Below are positions 46,101 to 53,959 of a stretch of 64,000 nt of DNA, piece by piece (within the stretch, counting starts at the first letter, position 1; each line of letters starts with the position of its first letter). A model generated the notes under the pieces. That model searched no databases, was not told where the DNA came from, and worked only from the letters and a program-made list of their open reading frames with translations. The position numbers and the translations under genes were made by a program. The DNA is from Trichobilharzia regenti (Eukaryota; Platyhelminthes; Trematoda; Strigeidida; Schistosomatidae), in assembly GCA_944472135.2 (NCBI GenBank), contig OX235267.1, positions 19,575,452 through 19,639,451 of the forward strand, given 5' to 3'.

Positions 46101-46173
46101 GTCACGACTCCCTGGTTGGGGTCCGAGAGATAGCTCAAATCGATGGCTCGAAACGTTATCGGATATGGTGTAG
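43171..46173 (+). CDS. RTE endonuclease-reverse transcriptase, intact 1000-codon ORF
   Basis: APE endonuclease: LATYNVRTLMQIG, ISETRIQD, VSAYAPTD, GDLNAQVG (D near residue 180), QIDHIAVS, SDHALV (near 277). RT: GRGCIDHVFTLRQ, VVFLDIRAAFDSLD (near 634), SGVRQGCPISPFLF, YADDIVLL (D pair near 739-740). The C-terminal region includes LRWLGHVLRMS and LPGWGPRD. It cuts target DNA and primes reverse transcription. No internal stop or frameshift. Odd point: the frame ends at SDMV just where a second, out-of-frame LPGWGPRDGKN..AQNRSQW module begins, so it lacks the usual AQNRSQW tail. Start chosen as the first ATG after the 5' UTR. Confidence 0.93.
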   Translation: MVVPNVTSNTDILKPRAAFKLATYNVRTLMQIGQQAGLARTLESLAIDVCCISETRIQDPSEVLRLSSPSGSSSSMYHLRLSGDPVASASGVAGVGVALSARAEAALLDWIPINSRLCAVRLEGYTKVKSSRPDRRCLFVVSAYAPTDCSPDAMKDEFYYQLSDLLKQAGRRDIVVLAGDLNAQVGRLSSEENRLGGQWGLHGRRSDNGDRLLQLCADHNLFLASTNFRHSHRRSATWRPPSAKQAWTQIDHIAVSFRWRGCIQDCRSFWSTCLDSDHALVCAKFVLRFGGVRKSRRLSVDVSKLVAPATSLKYQNELKTMLASNPPSSIDEHWLHVQGAMQKASVAACGLKECSANNHWVSASSLQLMDERRSIPAGSEYNNQRKALTRKIRQCLRKDREAWWSERACEMESAAASGNSRKLFQLIRATGSKKQGVSETVCEADGTPITSLKRRLERWAEHFGKQFSWPPASVSTIISPSAPWSVSTDPPTEAEVRKELQVLKRHKAPGPDKLPPALFKDGGETLTMALTGLFRKVWETESVPSMWNEAIIVPIFKKGRRNSCDNHRGISLLPVASKILAAVLLRRLCKIREGLIREEQAGFRSGRGCIDHVFTLRQLLEHRHTYCRPTIVVFLDIRAAFDSLDRTVLWNCLLERGVPEKFVNILKALYRNTSGRVRAYNQLSPLFPTNSGVRQGCPISPFLFNFAIDDILESALKDVREGGVDLLPGDRLFDLEYADDIVLLCDSMQAAQIALNQLAISVCKYGMCFAPSKCKVLLQDWQEPVPALTLAGEPLEVVDKFVYLGSCVSAGGGVTDEISNRIMKARVAYINLSHLWRRRDVSLAVKGRVYNASVRAVLLYACETWPLRAEDVRRLCVFDHRCLRRIACVRWHHRVSNSEVRRRVFEQSGDHYSLNVVIWKHRLRWLGHVLRMSPQRLPYRSLFASPGTGWKRRRGGQSMTWRRGMKDFCARLASVGVSRLPGWGPRDSSNRWLETLSDMV

Positions 46174-46740
46174 ACTTCCAGGCTGGGGTCCTCGGGACGG
46201 CAAAAATCTATGGTTGGAAACAATTGGTGACATGGCTCAAAATCGTTCACAGTGGCGCAGATGCATCCACTCCCTGTGACTTATGATCTTCAATGAAATT
46301 GTTTTGTATTTCTTTATTACTCCTTTGTCTCACACCTCTGCTCACTGTTTCTATTATGCTTTTCTTGTACTTTCTTCTCTTGCTTCGCGTGCTACACGGA
46401 ATGTGGCGACTTGAACTTCCGCACATTTGTGCAAAGTTCTATGTCGAAAACAGACAGACAGACAGATGGCCAAGAATCGTAATCAGTGGCGAATGTGTTG
46501 TGATTTCCTTCTTTCTTCCCTTCCCGATGATAGCTAACAAACACTGTTTGAACTTGTTAAGCATGACTGTTTTCCTTCCAGATGAAGTTCTTTATCCGTT
46601 CTCTACTTATATATATTTTTTCTTTTCTTTCCTTCCTTTTTTTTGATCTATGTTGTTTTATTATTATTGTGTGGCGCATCTTTCTTGGTGCCATATTGTA
46701 CCAAGTTTTTTTATGCGTTTAAATAAAAAATAAAATAAAA
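46174..46740 (+). other. RTE 3' end from a second subfamily (chimeric)
   Basis: 46176-46279 encodes, one frame over, RLPGWGPRDGKNLWLETIGD and AQNRSQWRRCIHSL, repeating the C-terminus just finished in the main frame. This tail and the UTR (ATTATGCTTTTCTTGTACTT; GTGCAAAGTTCTATGTCGAA) match the LINE at 54.0-54.3 kb (minus), not the main ORF subfamily. Confidence 0.8.
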
Positions 46741-46750
46741 AACAAATTCC

Positions 46751-47062
46751 TGTGAATTTGGTATTGCGGAAGGAAACGGAACATTTGAGTTCACCAATAA
46801 GTTTGAGCTGCCCACCACAGGCGCTGACAAGAGACTGGGAAGTATTGGTGATAGGTGGTCTGCCAATATTATTCCAAATTTTCTCTGATATAACAGTAAT
46901 ATCAGAGGCGGTATCTAGCTGCAGACGTGCATCATGACCATTCATCTGAAGGTCAATATATTTCCGCATACCTGGTGTTGTGACTTGACAGGTTGCGCGT
47001 AGACTCAATGATCTTTTTGGAGATTTAGGACCAACAGTTTGTCGAGGTTTCGTTGGATTATG
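46751..47062 (-). pseudogene. Gypsy protease, N-terminal part
   Basis: Same frame as gag, separated by one stop. Contains the retropepsin box LQLDTASDITVIS (D-T-A-S variant of DTGS) and ACGGQLKLIGELKC. It breaks at FTGIC, where the RTE LINE is inserted. It would process the gag polyprotein. Confidence 0.8.
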
Positions 47063-48025
47063 TTATCTGGGTTTGCGTGGCTGAAAAAAACCATTTTTAT
47101 GACCGATGATTTTGCACTTGCTGCAACGATGATTTTTGTACGGACAAGACTTTACAAAGTGCCACGCGCCACAGTGCCAGCATGGTGATGGTGGGGTCTT
47201 CTTTGTCGTATTTTGTGAAGTTGGACGAGTATGTATAGATTTCCGCGGGACATTAAGAGAAGTAGGTGGGTCAGGACTGGATGATGAGAGATTTTTGCTC
47301 TTTCGTAATGCACGAATATCAGAGCTTTTCGGAGGTGTTGATTCGACCAGGTGTGTGTCTTTCTGCAGATTAATCAGCCGTTGATATTCATCAGCTATGT
47401 CATGTAATGTTAACTTGGAATTTTGTTCTAGCTGATTGAGCAGTCGAGTTCGGATATCTGTGAAACGAGGAGATTGGAGACTGCATATGAGAATCAAGGC
47501 TTTGAACTGATCATCTGTTAAGGACCTGAGTCGAAATCTCTCACATTCTCGGTTGACTGTGCCAACGTGAGTAAGAAAATCATCATTTTCATTCATTGTC
47601 AGCTTGAGGCAACGATAATGTATGCTGAATAATGAAGAGTGGTCTCCAAAATGTTCACGCAGCAGCTTTATTGTATCATCGAAACACTTGTCACGTGGTT
47701 TCTGGGGTAAAATTAGGTTGCAGTACCGTTCATATTCTGCCGGACCCAATTTACGTAACAATACTCGCACCTTCCAGGCATCGTCTTGTGAGGCGAGATC
47801 AACAGTGAATAAATCCTCATAACGTTGATACCATGTGTCAAAAGTGACATTAGCCTCTGGGTCATAATTGAACTGTGAAATACTGTTCACAATGCCGTCG
47901 ACAGATGGTAGCATGGTATGATTGGGATTGCTTGAAGGTGAAGCTGGACCAGTCTGTTGGTTGACGAACATTTCCATTAATTTCATTTGTTGTTCAAATA
48001 GTAATACCAATTTAGAATGATCCAT
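47063..48025 (-). CDS. Ty3/Gypsy gag
   Basis: 320 codons from an ATG 60 bp inside the 5' LTR. Early coiled-coil-like part (LVLLFEQQMKLMEMFVNQ), then the capsid region (FDTWYQRYEDLF, VRVLLRKLGPAEYERY, LREHFGD, FLTHVGTVNRECERFR), then basic/proline linker and two zinc knuckles: CWHCGAWHFVKSC and CSKCKIIGHKNGFF, the second with its last cysteine replaced by phenylalanine. It ends at a TAA with protease continuing in the same frame, so either the stop is a mutation or protease needs read-through. Confidence 0.88.
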   Translation of the reverse strand: MDHSKLVLLFEQQMKLMEMFVNQQTGPASPSSNPNHTMLPSVDGIVNSISQFNYDPEANVTFDTWYQRYEDLFTVDLASQDDAWKVRVLLRKLGPAEYERYCNLILPQKPRDKCFDDTIKLLREHFGDHSSLFSIHYRCLKLTMNENDDFLTHVGTVNRECERFRLRSLTDDQFKALILICSLQSPRFTDIRTRLLNQLEQNSKLTLHDIADEYQRLINLQKDTHLVESTPPKSSDIRALRKSKNLSSSSPDPPTSLNVPRKSIHTRPTSQNTTKKTPPSPCWHCGAWHFVKSCPYKNHRCSKCKIIGHKNGFFQPRKPR

Positions 48026-48084
48026 GATAAATTGTTATGTTGCTGCTGCTGTGTGGTTAATAGTAGTTTTCCCCGTCGCCAAAT

Positions 48085-48796
48085 TGTTATGTACTCGTCG
48101 CTAAATTGTTATGTACTAGTTTTCCCCGTACATGGAGTTATGGACTGGTCGAGAAACTAATAGTCCTGACGCGAGAAGGCGGAAATCAGAAGACCACTAG
48201 GTTTGCGATGATATTTCTATTGTCCAAACACAAGGAGACGAAAATAAATGGTCTCACACCAAAGTGGTAAGTAAGTCAAGTAAAGTAAGGTCACACAAAT
48301 TGTGAGAAACGAAATATATATGAATGTTCCAGACAAAGCGTGTGAACAAATCATTAGACAGTCTTAACATGAATGGCTAATTATAATGAAGTATCGATCC
48401 ATATAAACATAGCGAAATATAACAGACATGTCAACAACCAACATATATGGATATCTGTCACCAAGCAACGGACTGTCAACAAACACTCATATTATATTAT
48501 ATATATGTGCGTCGGTGGCACAGTGGTTAGGACTCTCGCCGACCATGCACATGGTACGTGGTTCGAGCCCGCGCCGACGCACACCTGATATCTATGGTCG
48601 GCCTGCGAAATTTGGGCTAACGATATCCATGCTGAAAATTCCATACTTGTACCAAAAATACGGTGTGGAATCAAGCTGTAATCAAAAATAAAAATAAATA
48701 AAAAATAAATATGAGGAGAATATACGTTGTTAAAGGAGACAAGTTCATACAAGTGAAATGGTCACAGACTAAGCGAGCAAACAGAAAGATAGACCA

Positions 48797-48828
<32 letters not shown>

Positions 48829-48842
48829 GCGGATACATATCA
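48085..48842 (-). repeat. Gypsy 5' LTR, carrying a SINE
   Basis: 758 bp, equal to the other LTR plus the ~200 bp SINE at 48507-48708. The inner end shows a short tandem duplication (AAATTGTTATGTACT twice). Confidence 0.9.
48507..48708 (+). repeat. SINE family A, copy 3 (inside one LTR)
   Basis: Full copy: GTGCGTCGGTGGCACAGTGG head, GGTTCGAGCCC box B, CTGATATCTATGGTCGGCC body and AAAATAAATAAAAAATAAAT tail. The matching site in the other LTR (TATATATAATATGAGGAG at about 42170-42187) is empty. Confidence 0.92.
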
Positions 48843-48847
48843 CACAC

Positions 48848-49600
48848 ACAGATCGATTTTCATAACTTCACTTCAAAAGCTGTACCGCAGGCTTATCCTG
48901 TAAAAATAACACCATCGTTACCGAAGCTGTATTTTCTACTCGGAATGATTACATAGAGTTGACTAGGTAGCATTTCAAGATAATGAAATAAAAATGACTA
49001 CTATGGCCTTAGTGTCAGTCTTAGTTTCCCGAATTGTCTCAGTATAAACTCCATGTATTCCCTTAGGTAACTCGTTTTCTAGCTTTCGTTATCTTGTTTC
49101 CTATCAGTTATTCACCATTTAACTAATTCGTTGTTAATCCTCTTGAATATGTACAGTTTTTTTACACACTGTTATTTCTCATATACGTTGACTTATGTAG
49201 TTACTAATTGATAATAACTTCTGACTTTTGTTGTCAACTAAAATTGTACATATATAAGCTCCTGTGTAACTGTACTCCTTTGAAGATAAGTTACGAAAAG
49301 ACACCTCTTTGTTGATTTATGTTTGATTTATGTTCACCTGAGAATTATTCGTCAATCGGATGAGGAGTATTATTTTCGTTAGGACATCAGTGAAATTTAT
49401 ATTTATTATCGTAATTCTTGTTGTTTGTTTGCATTTATGAGACTCATCACGTTCAGGCTTAACTATTGCTTGGGCTAATGTGTATAACTGACAAGTCCTC
49501 ATCTAATTTAAGCGTATCTGATTTGTTATGTGGTAGGAATATTTAATGGATACCTTAATTACTAAGTTGTTGAATATTTATAATGAATACTCATTATACT
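48848..49600. other. No recognisable gene
   Basis: AT-rich flank of the Gypsy element; short ORFs only. Confidence 0.5.
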
Positions 49601-49715
49601 TGTGTTCATCGCTGATTCCTCAGCAGTTTAGCGGTAGGGTGCTCGTTGACTACGCTAGCGATGCACTCCTAACCCCAGCGTAGTTTACTAGGCGTTTGAA
49701 TCATTCCTATAATTA

Positions 49716-49812
49716 CAATTGATATGATTATGAACAATAATTTGTGTTTGAAACGTCATCCAGTAAATAATACTGTCTCATTGTGTGATATATCCAATAA
49801 ACAAACTAATAT
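49716..49812 (+). repeat. Dispersed ~100 bp repeat, copy 2
   Basis: Best-preserved form: GATATGATTATGAACAATAA, GAAACGTCATCCAGTAAAT, CCAATAAACAAACTAATATG. Confidence 0.65.
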
Positions 49813-49884
49813 GGAGCTAATAAAACAATATTAATTCACCGAGAAAAATATTAATTAGTTAATTATTTATTACTTTATAGGACT

Positions 49885-50095
49885 TCAAAGCTTGAGCTTT
49901 GAAGTTTCAGTAGCCGTGGTGTTTCTTTTACAGATTGGGGTTATTAGCTTCCTACCCAACCTTCCCCGTTAACCGGCCTTGCTTCTATCTTAGAGTGGTT
50001 TAGGAGTGTACCGGCTGGAGACCGAACCCGGGATCACGTGTGTAGTTGGTGAGCATTCTACCGCTGGACCACTGATACACATCTAACCCATCTAA
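49885..50095 (-). repeat. tRNA-Gly-like SINE, family B
   Basis: On minus: CAGTGGTCCAGCGGTAGAAT and GCTCACCAAC, then box B CCCGGGTTCGGTCTCC, a glycine-tRNA-like head. Body: GGGGAAGGTTGGGTAGGAAG and CTACTGAAACTTCAAAGC. Related copies at 53.1, 51.8 and 60.4 kb share the body. Confidence 0.75.
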
Positions 50096-50099
50096 CATA

Positions 50100-50644
50100 C
50101 TGCAACGAACATAAGATCCTTCCAATATTCATTTAAGTACATTTATCAGTAACTACAAGACCTTCTGTTTTTAAGCTACCTGAATGTGATAGTCTTGAAT
50201 AAAACGAGGGAATGTTTTCAGTTTCCATTGTAAGTGATGGAAAATTTAAATTTTTCCAAAAGCTACAAACATATTAAAATAAGCCTGAAGAAAACATAAT
50301 GATTGAGAAACAAATGAATATGTAACGAGCATTAAACTGATCCACATTTATTTAAAGTTAATTTCTATAAAGCGTTAGAGATTAAATTTGCAGTCAATTA
50401 TTTTGTATTACTCTGATATTTTTATAGATGTATGGCATAAGATGTTTAATTATCAAGTGTATACCTCAATGGCATTAATTGATATATTTCAGCTTCACCA
50501 AAGGATTCCTATGTTGATTACCTATGACTTCGTTTCATTTCATATATGTGTAGGTAGGATTGCACATCTTTAGTGAGTATTTTTATCAACGTATACCAAG
50601 GCTTCTAACCACACTATTATCATTATTTATTAGTGTATTTTTTA
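50100..50644. other. No recognisable gene
   Basis: AT-rich; a 61-codon ORF (50388-50573) has no features. Confidence 0.5.
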
Positions 50645-51410
50645 GCTTCTAGAGGAATATAGGGCTTCAGCCGCACGTCTCCATTGTATTTGGCTTTCCG
50701 CCTACGTTTTCACCTGGTTTCACGTCTGCCCACATGCTTTCATCTCTTCAAATCACCATCTCACTTACAACCAACTTACTCTCCGCTTCCCATCCGGGTT
50801 CCACTCGAACGGTGGCCTGGAGTGTGATGTCACTTGATGGTTTTCTCAGAGTATGGTCAATCTGTCTCCATTTCTTCCTGCATATTTGTTGCACAATCGG
50901 TTCCTGCTGAGTTGGTTTGCTCCCAGAGATCTCTGTTGCTGATCTTTTCTGGCCATGTGATCTCGCGTAGTAGTATTGAACGAAGGCAGCTATTGATGAA
51001 AGTCTGTAGTTTGTTTAAAGTGCACTTCGTGACGCGGCGCCAAAGTCTCTGATCCGTATAGTAGCACTGACTTCACATTGGAGTTGGAAATACGGATCTT
51101 ATTTTTCATGCTGAGCGCTGTTGACCTTCACACATACTCGAGAATAATGAAAGCTGTCCTTGCTTTCCCTATCTTTGCTTTGATATCCTCGTCGCTTCCG
51201 TCCTCCTGTAGTTGAAACGATCCTTCCCAGGTATCTAGGTAAAGGAGGTTGCTTCTTTCAGATTTCTCCCATTTATGCTGATTGTTGTTGTTGCTATTGG
51301 CCAGGAATCTTCATCACCTTTGTTTTCTCTACGTTCACCTGAAGGCCTATCTTTGGTGCTTCTTCTGCCCACTTGTTGCTTTTCACTTGCGAATCTTTCA
51401 GTTTGTCTAA
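50645..51410 (-). pseudogene. RTE LINE C-terminal fragment
   Basis: Antisense wording matches 32.4-33.2 kb closely (CATAGGGCTTCAGC vs ATATAGGGCTTCAGCC; GAGATCTCTGTTGCTGATC; GTAGCACTGACTTCACATTG; CCAGGAATCTTCATCACC). 5'-truncated, with stops. It ends in the same 3' terminus as the 32.4 kb copy. Confidence 0.75.
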
Positions 51411-51734
51411 CCGCACTAATCCTTTCCTATCTGTAGATCTCTTAGAATATATCTAGTTCCTACAACTAAATCTTGACATTTAGTTCCAACAGTGCTTACT
51501 CATTGACTTTATTGTATTTACATTTCACTTCATTCATGGTTGTATTGTGATAGCCTCTTCATATACTTTATATTTAAAGAAAAGGACATGGGAAACTATT
51601 GGTAAGGTAGCAGTATATTTCACTGGCAGTGTACCGAACACAGATTTACGATTTTATACGTTCGTGATGTATCTTTACTCAAAATTAAAAAAGAACTCAT
51701 AGATGAAAAAAATGTATACAAATTTTTGAAATGG

Positions 51735-51965
51735 TGTATAGCGGTTAGGACGCTCGCCGACCATGCATATGGTCCGGGGTTCGACCCTCGGCTGGCGCAC
51801 TCCTTTACCTCACTGAACCAGAAATAATGCTGGTAAAGAGGAAAGGTTGGGCATGAGGCTAGCAACCCCATCCTGTAAAAATTAAACACTGCTACAGAAA
51901 CTTCAAGCCACTAGCTTGGAGCCCTATGTTCCACTGGGAACGTGAAGGAAAAATTATTTATTATT
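51735..51965 (+). repeat. Composite SINE: family A-like head on family B body
   Basis: Head GTTAGGACGCTCGCCGACC and GGGGTTCGACCCTCGGCTGG resembles family A. The body AGAGGAAAGGTTGGGCATG, GGCTAGCAACCCCATCCTG and GCTACAGAAACTTCAAGCC is family B. It ends in TTATTATT. Suggests exchange of tRNA heads between families. Confidence 0.7.
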
Positions 51966-52445
51966 ATTTATATTTTATTTACAGTAAATAATCTATTTTT
52001 TTTGTACACTAAAGATATGATAATTATGTATATATGTGGGTAATTTAATGCTGCTATCTGATATATTACTTTTATGCAACAATGGTGATGAAGTTCTCAC
52101 TGAATGGATGATGTTCAAATAATATTTGATACACGATCCAATTATTCGTTGTCGCATAAGATTTTGTTTTGCAAAATACATAAAAAATGCAAATCTGAAA
52201 ATTATAGTAGACGATCACTTCACGAAGATCTCTCTGGCTTACAAGACTGAAATAAGATTAAGACAGGAACTCAGTAATTTTTGATTTCTTACATTTATTC
52301 CCGTTTATGAATTTAAACAGCAAAAAACAAATTTTTGTGCAGAATTATATGAGGCCATCATTTATTTCGTTGGCTTCTCTTCAGCTGCTTACAACCTAGA
52401 AGTTGATTGTGTAAATGTACATAGAATTCAAGGACCATTGGATCG

Positions 52446-52635
52446 GGTCCCAGTGGCTTAATGGTATACGAGCTCGCCTTGTAACCGGAAGGTCCTGGGT
52501 TCGAATCCCGGTGGGTGCGTACTGTTGAAGAGTCCCAAACTAGGACGAAACAGCTGCCCAGTACTCCCAGGTTCTCTAACTAATGTCAGCTCACGATGAA
52601 ATCCTGAGACCAATCAAATCCCTACAAACCAACAC
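52446..52635 (+). repeat. tRNA-Thr-like SINE carrying a hammerhead (Sm-alpha-like)
   Basis: Head GGTCCCAGTGGCTTAATGG, anticodon arm GCCTTGTAACC (TGT, threonine-like) and box B GGGTTCGAATCCC. The body holds the hammerhead at 52519-52564, then CCAGGTTCTCTAAC and GATGAAATCCTGAGACC. Related copies at 39.5-40.0 kb. Schistosome Sm-alpha SINEs are known to pair a Pol III head with a hammerhead. Confidence 0.8.
52519..52564 (+). ncRNA. Degenerate hammerhead ribozyme in SINE
   Basis: Stem I GTACTG (52519-52524) pairs with CAGTAC (52559-52564). Stem II GTCC (52532-52535) pairs with GGAC (52543-52546). The GAAAC box is intact (52547-52551), and stem III is the short AC..G with AGCT loop. The core reads TTGAAGA where CTGANGA is needed (C3 to T), and U16.1 is C, so the cleavage triplet is GCC. 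Fold kept, catalysis expected to be lost. Confidence 0.75.
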
Positions 52636-53059
52636 TTGAATACATAGAATTTTGTTATAATCGCAAGGCTCAAAATGATTTTAAATTATCAGATACACAT
52701 GTTAATAAACACTGCTCAGAAGTTCCTCTTATTTAACTTATGAAGGAGGTCAAGGTTCAAACAAAATGCAAGTATGCAAACACACATTGGAAATTTAGTT
52801 GTTTAACTCAAGTCATAGAAACAAAAAAGTAGTGAATTCCACCAAAGCGAAAAAACAAGGTGGGGGAGGGGGTTAAAAGCAGAAGATTATGCCATCATTT
52901 GAGACGGAGAGATTTGACGCTGCGTCACGAAGCCAAAGAAATACTAATAAGTGAGTCTTTTTCAGCACAAGTCAACACAACGTTTGACATCGATTGTTTC
53001 GGCAAATTTTAAGCTAGTTGAGTTACCTTGTCTGTTAATAATCTTGAAAGATTACATGG

Positions 53060-53240
53060 TGTCCATCTCAATGACAGTTTCAGTAGCGGTGGTGTTGCTG
53101 GCCTTACACCAAACATCCACGCTTTTTCCAGCTTTCTGCCGACTAGCATGCTAGGCGAGAATCGAAATCGATCGGGAATCTAACCTGGGCCACGAGAGTA
53201 GTTGGCGAGCATTCTACCATTCAACCACCGACCCACGACT
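53060..53240 (-). repeat. tRNA-Gly-like SINE, family B, second copy
   Basis: On minus: TCGGTGGTTGAATGGTAGAA and TGCTCGCCAAC follow the glycine tRNA closely, then box B GGTTAGATTCCCGATCG (TTCGA changed to TTAGA). Body ends with GCTACTGAAACTGTC. Confidence 0.75.
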
Positions 53241-53244
53241 AACA

Positions 53245-53955
53245 GAACATATTTCACAGACACTGATCTAACGGTTTTGTTTTCGGAAGTTAATGAGCAG
53301 TGATATCCTTATGGCAGTTTGAAACTTGCATTAAAATTCTAAAGCCTGGGATTTATGAAACTTATTTGTTACAAATACTGAATCATAAAATCAAAAATTC
53401 AGCGAAGCAACTTATCTTTTCTACGATTTCATTTTCATAGCTGTACAATCGTATATTTATGAATTACAATAGATAATAACAATCAGTTTGTTTTGTGTGT
53501 TACAGTTTGACAGTGAGTGGAAATACTAAAGTACTAAAATAATATTGGTGTATAGGATTATGAATCACAATCGATTAGATAAATGGATGAATAACTAAAT
53601 AAGTAGAGCTCAACCTAAAGTTCAGTAAACATGCGTGAAATAGATGATCGGAAAATTAAAAAAAAAACATTTAAAAGTGTGAATATAATATGATGGGAAC
53701 AGGATCAGTAAAATGTTGTTAAAGTAGTAGACTAGAAAAAATGTTAGAATATGATAACATAAAGTAAAATGAAGTAAAACAAAATTGGAACACGGTATAA
53801 AAAAGGATATCAAAGTTGTAATGTGGATTACGTAGTGGAATCAAGACCATGGTAACGAAATGGGTCGTACAAATTGTTTTTGAACGCAAAGTTCTGACTC
53901 TATATTATGTATTGCCAAGGCCTGTGCTATGCAAAGCAAATGCGCTAGTGTCCTT
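53245..53955. other. No recognisable gene
   Basis: AT-rich. The right part (53830-53955) may be the outer 3' UTR of the LINE that follows. Confidence 0.45.
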
Positions 53956-53959
53956 TTCG

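Larger units (their letters stand above)
42579..46740 (+). mobile_element. Full-length RTE (SR2-type) LINE inserted in the Gypsy protease
   Basis: 4,162 bp, bounded by the 10 bp duplication AACAAATTCC. The 5' UTR (42579-43170) starts with a C run, then GGCCGATAACTGCTACCTTG and CGTGGTGGTCGGGCTTG, as in other RTE elements. One long ORF fills the body. The 3' UTR ends in AAATAAAAAATAAAATAAAA. The LINE is opposite in orientation to its host element. It is probably the youngest large insertion here. Confidence 0.93.
41756..48842 (-). mobile_element. Ty3/Gypsy LTR retrotransposon lacking RT and integrase, with nested insertions
   Basis: Minus-orientation element with LTRs 48085-48842 (5') and 41756-42320 (3'), starting TGATATGTATCC and ending CATAACA (TG..CA). 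It is flanked by CACAC on both sides (41751-41755; 48843-48847). The primer site next to the 5' LTR reads TGGCGACGGGG; the purine tract before the 3' LTR is AAAAGGGGAGG. Inside are gag and protease only. A full-length RTE LINE interrupts protease and a SINE interrupts the 5' LTR. Without insertions it would be about 2.7 kb, so it depended on another element for RT and integrase. Confidence 0.9.

Noticed and set aside
43171..46173. Host nuclease or reverse transcriptase gene
   Set aside because: Single exon, target duplication, A-rich tail and RTE motifs show it is a retrotransposon.
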